In this document: positions 37,540 to 45,172 of the stretch, piece after piece
How the letters are laid out: every line of letters starts with the position of its first letter
How positions within the stretch are numbered: the first letter of the stretch is position 1
Source: Liquorilactobacillus mali KCTC 3596 = DSM 20444
GTDB taxonomy: Bacteria > Bacillota > Bacilli > Lactobacillales > Lactobacillaceae
Direction: 5' to 3'
Length of the DNA stretch: 64,000 bases
NCBI RefSeq assembly: GCF_000260415.1
Contig: NZ_BACP01000002.1
Span: 1-64,000 of the forward strand
Program-made: the position numbers and the translations under genes
The notes under the pieces: model-generated
Told to the model about the DNA's origin: nothing
Seen by the model: only the letters and a program-made list of their open reading frames with translations
Database searches by the model: none

Positions 37540-37585
37540 CTGTAGTTTCGCGTTAGGGTTCAAATTTTATCGACCTATGTCATCT
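37540..37585 (-). repeat. Dispersed intergenic repeat, copy R4 (fragment)
   Basis: Only the conserved non-hairpin end is clear: on the minus strand, GACATAGGTCGATAAAATTTG then CCCTAACGCGAAACTAC. No terminator hairpin of the family was found on its other side. The remainder of the 271-bp gap between ansA and the phosphatase gene shows nothing else that I recognise. Confidence 0.6.
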
Positions 37586-37601
37586 CTTCTTAGTGAAGCT
37601 A

Positions 37602-38258
37602 CTACTTAATTGAAGTATTTTTTTGATGAGTTATGGGATGAGTTAAAAAAGCAGTTTCATTATATTTTTCAATAATGTAATGCCCATTTTGCTCAACGAC
37701 TTGTGATAAAGATAGATTTGAAAGTCCACCAAGATAGATATTATTAGTCAAACGTTGAATACCTAGCTGACTGATTGCACCATGTGAGACAATAAGAATA
37801 GTCTGATTATCATCCATTTTTTCGGTGATATCTTTAATTGACTTACAAAATCTTTTTTGAGCACTTAAAAAGGATTCGACTCCTAATTTCTGAAGACGAA
37901 TATCATCTGTTCTGGAAGACAATAAATCAAATTCGACAGGATAGTCTGTTAGTAAATTTTCTTTTTTAAGTCCTTCAAAAGAACCAAAAGAAATTTCTGC
38001 CAAACCAGGATCAGTAATCACTTGAATATCTGCAGAAATTTGTGAAGAAAGTAATGATGCTGTTTTATATGCTCGTTTGAGCGGGCTGGAGTAGACAGTC
38101 GAAATGTTAAATAGTTTCAAATAAGCAGCGAGTGCCTTTAAATCAGATTGAATTTCTGCAGTATATATAAGAGGACTGTCACCATGCGCACCTTGTAGAC
38201 GTCCCTCAACATTCCATGCTGTTTTGCCGTGACGGACAAAAATAATTCTTTTATTCAT
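37602..38258 (-). CDS. Histidine phosphatase family protein (phosphoglycerate-mutase-like)
   Basis: 218 aa. The catalytic motif is FVRHGKTAWNVEGRLQG, the second His lies in LIVSHGAISQLG, and YSSPLKRAYKTASLL carries the phosphate-pocket Arg. It lacks the dPGM-specific insertion of gpmA, so it is a broad phosphatase type rather than a mutase. The ATG overlaps the stop of the ComA-like gene as TAATG, so translation is coupled. That makes a phosphorylated product of the upstream enzyme an attractive substrate (inference). Confidence 0.88.
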   Translation of the reverse strand: MNKRIIFVRHGKTAWNVEGRLQGAHGDSPLIYTAEIQSDLKALAAYLKLFNISTVYSSPLKRAYKTASLLSSQISADIQVITDPGLAEISFGSFEGLKKENLLTDYPVEFDLLSSRTDDIRLQKLGVESFLSAQKRFCKSIKDITEKMDDNQTILIVSHGAISQLGIQRLTNNIYLGGLSNLSLSQVVEQNGHYIIEKYNETAFLTHPITHQKNTSIK

Positions 38259-39028
38259 TATTTGACTTTACCTACCGTATCTCCACGAAGACCTGTGCGC
38301 AAAGTTTCTAGGGAAATTGCATCGGTAGACGCAATATTACCTAAATTGACTTGAGGTCCAAACTTTAAAATTAAGTCCACTTGTTGCTTTTTCAAGGGCG
38401 CTTCAAATATAAGTTTATCAGTCCCAATTTCTGCTAAAATATCAAGTTCTTGTGAAATGATATTGCCGCTTTCATCATAAATACCAATATTTTTACCTGC
38501 TTCGCGGGCTTCGATAATTACAAAGTTCGACCCAGAGGCAATATCAGAATGGATTTGGGAGACACGGGTTTCAATACTGATTTTGTGATCCAACAATGGA
38601 TTTTTCTTGCCAACTTCGGAAACAACAAAAAATCCCTTCTCACGTGCTAAGAAAATGACATTGTCCCGAATTTTTTTAGATAGTGACGTTGATCCATCAC
38701 TTACCTCAATTGCATTAAAACCTAGGCGAGAGGTTTCTTTGAAAAAAAGATCCAGTTTCTTTTCTTGGATTGCAATTTCTAGCAAGGTTCCGCCAGGATA
38801 AGTCAATATTTTATTGTCATGATATATCTTGTTTTTTTTGATTACTAAATCAGATTCGACTGTAGCCGCAGTTCCCCAACCGAATTTAATGAAGTCAATG
38901 TATTCACCAGCACTTTGAACTAAGTCAGATGCATTATTTAAGCCTAATCCTTTATCTAGAATCATACTTAAACCAGTTGAACTTGTCTTAGAATGTGGAA
39001 CTTTATTTAAAAATTCATATGCATGCAT
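38258..39028 (-). CDS. Phosphosulfolactate synthase-like protein (ComA/YitD family)
   Basis: 256 aa TIM-barrel enzyme. Family blocks in order: DKGLGLNNASDLV, YIDFIKFGWGTA, LTYPGGTLLEIAI, FNAIEVSDGS, VVSEVGKKNPLLD, FVIIEAREAGKNIGIYD, LIFEAPLKKQQ and VNLGNIASTD. In methanogens ComA adds sulfite to phosphoenolpyruvate on the way to coenzyme M; in Bacillus YitD serves sulfolactate formation in spores. This organism shows neither pathway in the window. It is coupled to a phosphatase that could act like ComB. True substrate unknown. Confidence 0.88.
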   Translation of the reverse strand: MHAYEFLNKVPHSKTSSTGLSMILDKGLGLNNASDLVQSAGEYIDFIKFGWGTAATVESDLVIKKNKIYHDNKILTYPGGTLLEIAIQEKKLDLFFKETSRLGFNAIEVSDGSTSLSKKIRDNVIFLAREKGFFVVSEVGKKNPLLDHKISIETRVSQIHSDIASGSNFVIIEAREAGKNIGIYDESGNIISQELDILAEIGTDKLIFEAPLKKQQVDLILKFGPQVNLGNIASTDAISLETLRTGLRGDTVGKVK

Positions 39029-39128
39029 GAAAAAACCACCTTTTTAATTTTATTAGTTACAAAAGTCAGCTCTAAGAAATTCTTGAATAGAGAGGAACTT
39101 TTATACTAGATTAACTTTAACTAAAGAA

Positions 39129-39291
39129 AGTGTGAATAAAGTATGGAAACTAACGCGAAATCACTAATATAGTAGCACATTTCCTTACTAAGAATGATTT
39201 GAGGTTAGCTTTAGAAATTCAACTTATGCCACACTTTAATCGGAATAATAAAGAGGCTAGATCAAATGTTAACTTTTGACCTAGTCCCCAA
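39129..39291 (+). repeat. Dispersed intergenic repeat, copy R5
   Basis: The left end is a diverged AGTGTGAATAAAGT. The middle CTAACGCGAAATCACTAATAT, TTCCTTACTAAG and TTTGAGGTTAG align with R6. The right end is the hairpin at 39253-39290 (GGCTAGATCAAATGTTA with AACTTTTGACCTAGTCC). The hairpin ends 18 bp from the 3' end of the minus-strand membrane gene and likely terminates it. Confidence 0.78.
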
Positions 39292-39307
39292 TAATCCAAT
39301 AAAATAA

Positions 39308-40234
39308 TTAATTTTTGTAAGCTTCTCCAGTGAGTTTCTCGACTTGCTTGAAACAATCACGGAAAGATTTTTCAAGCAAATCGCTGCTGTTATTTTTCTC
39401 GTAGAAATATGCGAGTGTGAATTGAACAAAGGGTAGGTACAAGCACCCACCGATTATTCCAACGATTGGTCCACCATAAATCATAATTGGTTCCCAAATG
39501 TAAAATCCAAAATAGGTGACTACGCTCCAGATTGCAATCCAAACGGCTACTGGAATACTCAGACCAATTAATAACAATAGGTATTTGAAACGTAAATTTT
39601 TGATAAATCTTTTACTTGCTTTTAAGGCGTAACGCTGGGATTGACCAAGAAACTGTGGCTGATTTTCCCTATATAAGAAGATTGCCTGTGAATAATCAAT
39701 TCCCTTCCAAAGGACTACAACAAAAAATAGGAATTGTAAAATATATGTTACAATCTCAATCTTACTAGTGAACATATGAATCACAAGCAGAGGTAGTAGC
39801 CATAAGAAAATGAACAATGCCAAGTAGCAGAATAAACGAAGTACTTGATTTTTGTTTAATTGCTTAAACTTTTTAAAAACACTGGAGAAAGAAACTTTAG
39901 CGAGCTCATTTTTTAGAGTATCTTGAATAGCATATTGAATAATGACTCGAATAAAAAAGCAAAGTAGCGCAATTATGAAGAACAAGATAATACTGCCAAT
40001 TATTTCTAAAAGATTAATGAAAATCAGATAACTTTGTCCATACAATAAAAGCGTGACACTTGTAGAAATTGATGAAACACCTACTGCGAAAAGTTCATAA
40101 TCTAGCAAAAATAGTACACCTGCTACGAAAATAAGCAAAACATACAGTATACCAGCTAAAAGCCAGTTTTTTTTGAAGATAGTTTTATTCTCTCCAAAGT
40201 AGGATTTTAATGAATTAGAAAAATTTTTTATCAC
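39308..40234 (-). CDS. Polytopic membrane protein of unknown function
   Basis: About 308 aa with six or more hydrophobic helices (for example NWLLAGILYVLLIFVAGVLF, GSIILFFIIALLCFFIRVII, LALFIFLWLLPLLVIHMF) and a basic loop WKGIDYSQAIFLYRENQP. The overall plan resembles the DUF975/GDPD-membrane-domain type of lactobacillar proteins, but I cannot assign it. The start is GTG 40234, 9 nt after GAGG; ATG 40249 lies on top of that site. Flanked by repeats R5 and R6. Confidence 0.8.
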   Translation of the reverse strand: MIKNFSNSLKSYFGENKTIFKKNWLLAGILYVLLIFVAGVLFLLDYELFAVGVSSISTSVTLLLYGQSYLIFINLLEIIGSIILFFIIALLCFFIRVIIQYAIQDTLKNELAKVSFSSVFKKFKQLNKNQVLRLFCYLALFIFLWLLPLLVIHMFTSKIEIVTYILQFLFFVVVLWKGIDYSQAIFLYRENQPQFLGQSQRYALKASKRFIKNLRFKYLLLLIGLSIPVAVWIAIWSVVTYFGFYIWEPIMIYGGPIVGIIGGCLYLPFVQFTLAYFYEKNNSSDLLEKSFRDCFKQVEKLTGEAYKN

Positions 40235-40511
40235 AACATGTAACCTCATCTCATAAATTATTATTGTTCCATAAGTCGATGGTAACACTAATTTAGTATC
40301 AAATGCGTAAAGAAAGTAAATATTCAAAAAGATATTACATGAATTTCACAAAAAAAACGTTTTTCAAATGCCTAAAAGAATTGCATTTGACATCTTATTA
40401 ACCAGCAGATTCAGTGTAAATAACAGATATTTTAATATATGGATGAGGGCATTATGAAGTGTAAAAATATTTAAGACGTGAAATGGTCAGTTTATTTTAT
40501 GCAGGAAAGGG

Positions 40512-40680
40512 AGTGTGACAGAAGTCGGTAAAATTTGAGTACTAACAAGAAATTACGAACATAGCGAGTAATTTACTATGAGTTATTCGAGGTTAGATGG
40601 AAAATTTTGATTTATGGAACACGTTTAACCGGAATAAGTAGGGGGACTAGGTTAAAATTTCACTTTTGGCTCAACCCCTA
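40512..40680 (+). repeat. Dispersed intergenic repeat, copy R6 (full length)
   Basis: Left end AGTGTGACAGAAGTCGG, then TAAAATTTGAGTACTAAC, ATTACGAACATAG and TGATTTATGGAACACG; right-end hairpin at 40641-40679 (GGGGGACTAGGTTAAAAT with TTTTGGCTCAACCCC). It aligns along its whole length with the reverse complement of R7. It lies in the 676-bp gap between the membrane gene and folT. The AT-rich 40235-40510 part of that gap shows nothing recognisable. Confidence 0.85.
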
Positions 40681-40743
40681 TTTTTTAGTGACACAAATAT
40701 TATTTTATTCTGAGGAAAATGATAACAACTAGTTGAGTATTTG

Positions 40744-40752
40744 TGATACACT
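40744..40752 (+). promoter_or_regulatory. Extended -10 promoter of the folT riboswitch transcript
   Basis: GTGATACACT contains TGA-TACACT, about 28 bp before the riboswitch aptamer. The -35 is weak. Confidence 0.4.
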
Positions 40753-40778
40753 ATTTTAAGTACGCAGAGTACAAATTT

Positions 40779-40885
40779 CGGGGTAGGAAATAAAGCGTCA
40801 AGTGCTGGAAGGACGGAATGTGTCTTCCAGACGAAAGGTTAACACCTGCGGTTTTATTTTCGCATTCGCCGCATTTTTTTTGTGG
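40779..40885 (+). promoter_or_regulatory. Tetrahydrofolate (THF) riboswitch with terminator
   Basis: The folT-type THF aptamer pattern is visible: GGGGTAGG, GCGTCAAGTG, a CTGGAAG/CTTCCAG hairpin flanking GACGGAATGTGT, ACGAAAGG and CACCTGCGG. Known examples read GCGUUAAGUG, GGGAUGUCG, ACGAAG and GCGGUG in the same order. The 3' TGCGG (40847-40851) pairs with CCGCA (40869-40873) followed by T8, forming a terminator. Folate binding should therefore lower folT expression. Confidence 0.85.
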
Positions 40886-40910
40886 CAACTCCAAAAGGGA
40901 GATGTCTTAT

Positions 40911-41441
40911 ATGAATAGTAGTTTTGTTTCACGTTTGTCGGTACGCAACATTGTGTTGATGGGTTTATTGATTGCCCTAAATATTGTTGTAGCCAAGTTT
41001 TTGTCATTTGGTATCTGGTCTGTGAGGATTAGTTTTACCTTCGTCGTTGTGTTTTTTATGGCATATTGGTTTGGCCCGTTATTAGGAGCAATTGGGGCAG
41101 CATGTGCAGATGTTGTTGGGACCTTGATTTTTGGAGGCCTTGGAGGATATTTTGCAGGTTTTACACTTTCCGCCTTTTTAGGGGCCTTTGTCTATGGTAT
41201 TTTGTTCTATAAGAAGGATGTTACACTCGTGAGAGTTATTATCGCGGTATTGATTAACATTTTTCTTGTGGATGCATTGATGAATACCTATTGGATAACT
41301 CTTTTATATCATACAGATTTTGAGGCGATTTTCCCAGCGAGATTTATTAAGGAGTTGTTAATGGTTCCTGTCCAAATTATTTTGTTGTATGCTCTTGGAA
41401 GGAACAAAGCACTGGCTGGGTTAGTCAAACGAATTGATTGA
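40911..41441 (+). CDS. folT: Folate-specific ECF transporter S component
   Basis: 176 aa with six helices: VRNIVLMGLLIALNIVVAKF, SVRISFTFVVVFFMAYWFGP, GAIGAACADVVGTLIFGG, AFLGAFVYGILFY and a final YALGRNKAL. SVRISF and the GPxxGAxxxxxxD segment are typical of FolT. It captures folate and docks on the shared EcfAA'T module, which is not in this window. ATG 40911 lies 9 nt after AAAGGGA. The upstream THF riboswitch independently supports folate as the substrate. Confidence 0.93.
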   Translation: MNSSFVSRLSVRNIVLMGLLIALNIVVAKFLSFGIWSVRISFTFVVVFFMAYWFGPLLGAIGAACADVVGTLIFGGLGGYFAGFTLSAFLGAFVYGILFYKKDVTLVRVIIAVLINIFLVDALMNTYWITLLYHTDFEAIFPARFIKELLMVPVQIILLYALGRNKALAGLVKRID

Positions 41442-41469
41442 TTTGTAACAGTAAATATAAAAATTAATA

Positions 41470-41508
41470 TTAATGATGGGGTAATCTATTACTTCCATCA
41501 TTTTTTTG
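41470..41508 (+). terminator. Terminator after folT
   Basis: TAATGATGG and CCATCATT arms with T7. Confidence 0.88.
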
Positions 41509-41577
41509 AGTGTAAAATAAGAAGGATACTAAATATTCTAGAATTGTTCTTAAGAAAATATTACAATGATTAAAAAA

Positions 41578-41606
41578 TTAGCATACGGGCTTGTTTATAC
41601 TATAAT
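41578..41606 (+). promoter_or_regulatory. Promoter of tsaB-rimI-tsaD
   Basis: TTAGCA (41578-41583), 17-bp spacer, TATAAT (41601-41606), 51 bp before tsaB. Confidence 0.55.
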
Positions 41607-41656
41607 TGTGTTAGTATTATTCATGGAATTTAAAGATGAATTGGAGCGGTAAAAAA

Positions 41657-42381
41657 ATGAATGTATTGGCGATTGATACTTCAAATCAACCTTTGAGTAT
41701 AGCAATATTGAAAGATAAAGAGCTAATAGCGACAGTAACTACAAATGAATCAAAAAATCATAGTGTGACGTTAATGCCACAAATTGCTAATCTATTGAAT
41801 AGTGTCGGGATGAAACCAATAGATATTGATAGATTTGTGGTTGCAAAAGGTCCAGGTTCGTACACCGGGTTACGAATAGGAGTCACAACTGCTAAGACAT
41901 TTGCATTTACGCTTTCGAAAGAACTAGTGGGTGTTTCAAGTCTGGCAGTTTTAGCGGACGCGGTTAATGAAGAAGAAACAATAATAATTCCACTTTTTGA
42001 TGCGAGACGAAGCAATGTTTTTGCGGGGGGATATGTCAAGGATGGTACTGGACTCACAAATGTAATTCCAGACCAGCACGTGTCTTTGGATGAGTTACTT
42101 GAAAAAATTAAAAATTATAAGCACATTTTTTTGTTGGAAGTGACAGTCATAAGTTTGAAGAACAGATCTTAGAGAAGATGGGTAAAAAGCAGCAGGTTGC
42201 TTTTTCGAGTAATGAAGATGATTATCCACAAGCGTATCATCTGGGCTTGTTGGGAATAGAAGAAAAACCAGTTGAGATTCATAGTTTCGTACCAGAGTAT
42301 CTGAGATTAACGCAAGCAGAAAGTCAGTGGTTAGAAAATCATCAGGAGAGAGTAGATGAAACATTTGTTGAGAAAATTTAA
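41657..42381 (+). pseudogene. tsaB: tRNA threonylcarbamoyladenosine biosynthesis protein TsaB, reading frame broken at T TTT TTG
   Basis: TsaB partners TsaD in making t6A37 of ANN-decoding tRNAs. The ATG 41657 frame (LAIDTSNQPLSIAILKD, VVAKGPGSYTGLRIGVTTAK, IIPLFDARRSNVFAGGY) runs into T7 (42126-42132) and stops at 42170-42172. The remainder, VGSDSHKFEEQILEKMGKK to FVEKI, continues in the -1 frame to 42381. One added T, or a -1 slip on heptamer T TTT TTG (42127-42133), restores 241 aa, the normal size. TsaB is essential in most bacteria and rimI/tsaD are intact, so a real null is unlikely. A sequencing error or recoding is more plausible. The 3' end overlaps rimI. Confidence 0.9.
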
Positions 42382-42943
42382 CAAAATTTTGGATTATTGC
42401 TTTAATTATTTTGAAGATACCTCATTAACTTTTGATAATAAAAGGGTTGTAATACATGATAACGAGTACCTTTTATGCAGGGCTGTGGTCCCTGACATAG
42501 CTGAGATGCTTCAGCTGCAGAAGTTAGTCTATGCGGATGATAATTCATGGGATGAGTCAGTTTTTGAGAGTGAGTTACGTAATGAAAAAAGCAAGTTGTA
42601 TTTAATAATGCGGCAAAATGATCGTCTTATTGCTTTTATTGGTGCTTCATTCAAACAAAAAAACAAGGATGTACACATCTCAAATGTTGCAGTGCATCCA
42701 GATTTTCAAAATCGAGGGTTGGGTAAATTTCTGATTAGAACGATGATTAATTGTGCAAAATATAATGACTATTTATCACTTTCTCTTGAAACACGACTGA
42801 GCAATGTGCGTGCTCAAAAACTTTATAGTACAATTGGATTTAAAAATATGGGATTAAAAAAATCCTATTATCAGTCTAACCATGAAGATGCTGTAGATAT
42901 GCGCCTATCAATAAAAAGCAAGAAGGAAACGGTAAATGAGTAA
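42356..42943 (+). CDS. rimI: Ribosomal-protein-alanine N-acetyltransferase RimI
   Basis: 195 aa. GNAT domain with [22 protein letters not shown] (acetyl-CoA loop Q/RxxGxG/A) and [20 protein letters not shown]. An extra ~40-residue N-terminal segment ([21 protein letters not shown]) precedes the domain. It is named for S18 acetylation in E. coli; in Firmicutes it travels with tsaB/tsaD. GGAGAGAG precedes the ATG; it overlaps tsaB by 26 nt and tsaD by 8 nt. Confidence 0.92.
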   Translation: MKHLLRKFNKILDYCFNYFEDTSLTFDNKRVVIHDNEYLLCRAVVPDIAEMLQLQKLVYADDNSWDESVFESELRNEKSKLYLIMRQNDRLIAFIGASFKQKNKDVHISNVAVHPDFQNRGLGKFLIRTMINCAKYNDYLSLSLETRLSNVRAQKLYSTIGFKNMGLKKSYYQSNHEDAVDMRLSIKSKKETVNE

Positions 42944-43976
42944 TAAGAAAAGAGAATTGATCTTAGCTTTTGAGTCGAGTTGTGATGAAACAAGTGTCGC
43001 AGTTATTGAAAATGGAAATAAAATTTTGTCAAACATTATCGCAACTCAAATTAAAAGTCATAAAAGATTCGGAGGAGTTGTACCGGAAGTTGCGAGCAGA
43101 CATCATATTGAACAAGTCACAATGTGTTTGGAAGACGCAATGATAGAAGCAAATGTAACGTATGATGATCTTTCTGCAGTTGCAGTTACATATGGACCGG
43201 GATTAGTGGGGGCGCTGCTTGTTGGAGTTGCATGCGCCAAGGTAGTTGCATTTTCACATAACTTGCCGTTAATTCCAGTGAACCATATGGCAGGACATAT
43301 CTATGCCGCAAGATTTACAAGTGAGATTAAATTTCCAGCGATGGCTTTGCTAGTATCAGGCGGGCATACTGAATTGGTTTATTTGCCTAAAGAAAATGTG
43401 TATCAGATTATTGGTGAGACACGCGATGATGCAGCAGGTGAGGCTTATGACAAAGTTGGACGTGTTTTGGGATTAACATACCCTGCTGGGAAACAGATTG
43501 ATGAGATGGCCCACAGGGGTAAGGATACCTTTTCATTTCCAAGGGCAATGTTCAAAGAAGATAATTTTGATTTTAGTTTCAGTGGTCTTAAGAGTGCATT
43601 CATTAATACTGTCCACCATGCAGACCAAATTGGAGAAAAACTAAGCTCCGATAATTTGGCTGCAAGTTTTCAACAGAGTGTGATTGATGTGTTATTGCAC
43701 AAAACAGAACATGCACTTAACACATTCCAAATTAAGCAATTAATTTTAGCAGGTGGTGTTGCAGCGAATCAAGGACTAAGGGATGGATTAGTCCAACTAA
43801 TAAGCAAACATGCCGGTGTTGAATTACTCAAGGCACCATTGAAATTATGTGGTGATAATGCTGCAATGATTGGTGCAGCTGGGTATGTTGCATGGAAAAA
43901 TGGAGAGGTTGCAGACTTATCATTAAACGCGGATCCAAGTTTGGAATTTGAATGGCTTAAAGGAGAGCTAAAATAG
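42936..43976 (+). CDS. tsaD: tRNA N6-adenosine threonylcarbamoyltransferase TsaD
   Basis: 346 aa ASKHA-fold enzyme. Seen: [32 protein letters not shown] (metal-binding His), [39 protein letters not shown] and [15 protein letters not shown]. With TsaB and TsaE it transfers the threonylcarbamoyl group to A37. It overlaps rimI by 8 nt and is last in the operon. Confidence 0.97.
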   Translation: MSNKKRELILAFESSCDETSVAVIENGNKILSNIIATQIKSHKRFGGVVPEVASRHHIEQVTMCLEDAMIEANVTYDDLSAVAVTYGPGLVGALLVGVACAKVVAFSHNLPLIPVNHMAGHIYAARFTSEIKFPAMALLVSGGHTELVYLPKENVYQIIGETRDDAAGEAYDKVGRVLGLTYPAGKQIDEMAHRGKDTFSFPRAMFKEDNFDFSFSGLKSAFINTVHHADQIGEKLSSDNLAASFQQSVIDVLLHKTEHALNTFQIKQLILAGGVAANQGLRDGLVQLISKHAGVELLKAPLKLCGDNAAMIGAAGYVAWKNGEVADLSLNADPSLEFEWLKGELK

Positions 43977-44015
43977 CAGTGGCGCAAAAAATGAAGTTAA
44001 ATAATTAAATTTATA

Positions 44016-44066
44016 GGCAATCAGTTATCATCCTGATTTGGATGGTAGCTGGTTGCCTAGTTTTAT
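44016..44066 (+). terminator. Terminator after tsaD
   Basis: TAGGCAATCAGTTATCATCC and GGATGGTAGCTGGTTGCCTA arms with 6-nt loop, then GTTTT. Confidence 0.85.
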
Positions 44067-44185
44067 CTGAATACAGACTATTATGCAAAAAATTAAAATA
44101 AATTTAATTATAAAGGCACGATTCAAATTAGACTATTCGTATTTTTTATCCAGTACTAATGTGTTGAGTAAAGGCTGGAGATAGT

Positions 44186-44884
44186 CTACCAGATGACTTT
44201 TATTTTTTTACAAAAATCAGTGATACTTTCATTGTTTAGATTAACGGATAGCAGATTTTGCAGTTCCGGTGATCTATTCATACTTGATAAAACATTCGTA
44301 TGTTTCTGGAATAAGTTTTTAATATCAGGCCAACTCTTCTCCAAATTAACACAAAAAATAATTGCCGTATATTTCATATGCGAATCAGTCTTTAAATATG
44401 TTGGAGTTAATTTATTTTTAGGCACACTTATTCCAATTTCTTCATTTATTTCTCTATAAATACTATCTTGAAGGTTGAACTTATTTTCTTCTAAGTCATT
44501 GGCATCAATATTACCACCTATGCACTGAATTCGATTAGGACTTGAGGTGTTCGTTCCCATTTTACCTAGGATGATCTTGTTATCATTTGTTAACAAAACC
44601 GCGGATGTAAATATGATTTTGCAATCTTCTTCTTGTAAATTATGATTACTGCTATATAAATAGTGGGCATAATCAGTCCTGCTTACCGAAAAAGTAATTT
44701 CATTTTGGGTACTGCAAATCTGATTAACAGTGTATATATCACCATTAAAATATCTTTTTTTATTATTTATAAAATTCCAATTGCTGGTAATTTTTCTTTG
44801 ATTTTCGATGGACAAAACGGTGCTAGTACCTGAGTAGGTAACGGAAATTTTTTTCTTGACCTTCTGTATTCTTAAATTATTCAT
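44186..44884 (-). CDS. Nudix-like hydrolase of unknown substrate
   Basis: 232 aa. The N-terminal ~95 residues are unassigned (TYSGTSTVLSIENQR). The C-terminal half holds a Nudix-like core: IIFTSAVLLTNDNKIILGKM, CIGGNIDANDLEEN and the box end REINEEIGI. The loop between the Gly pair and REINEEIGI is longer than the canonical 23-residue box, and the usual Glu at the fixed position is not evident. ATG 44884 lies after GGAG; an extension to 44914 is possible. It stands alone and is very AT-rich, unlike the neighbouring translation genes, so acquisition is possible. The 288 bp upstream show no further gene that I can support. Confidence 0.7.
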   Translation of the reverse strand: MNNLRIQKVKKKISVTYSGTSTVLSIENQRKITSNWNFINNKKRYFNGDIYTVNQICSTQNEITFSVSRTDYAHYLYSSNHNLQEEDCKIIFTSAVLLTNDNKIILGKMGTNTSSPNRIQCIGGNIDANDLEENKFNLQDSIYREINEEIGISVPKNKLTPTYLKTDSHMKYTAIIFCVNLEKSWPDIKNLFQKHTNVLSSMNRSPELQNLLSVNLNNESITDFCKKIKVIW

Positions 44885-45172
44885 GTTTTTCTCCAAGCAT
44901 AGAAGGATACCCATTATTTGTGAACAAGCATAAATTATTGGAAATTAAATTCTTTAATATTTTACTATTTCAAAATTTAGGTATCAGTGTAATTTGTTAT
45001 TTAATAATAATCTGTGATTTCGTAATTATTATGGTTGTGATTAAAAATAGTCATAATAATAGTTTAAACAAATATGACTTGTATGCAATTTTTTCATGTG
45101 GAAAAGGTGCTTAGAAAATATAGTAGTTACTTTTGATTTTTTGTTAATTTACAGTAGCAATAGGAAATAATA

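Noticed and set aside
42178-42381. Separate small gene after tsaB
   Set aside because: It encodes the conserved C-terminal part of TsaB in the -1 frame; not an independent gene.
44920-45114. 64-codon plus-strand ORF with a hydrophobic middle
   Set aside because: GTG start without a ribosome binding site, low-complexity AT-rich composition and no recognisable family; it lies in the upstream region of the Nudix-like gene.
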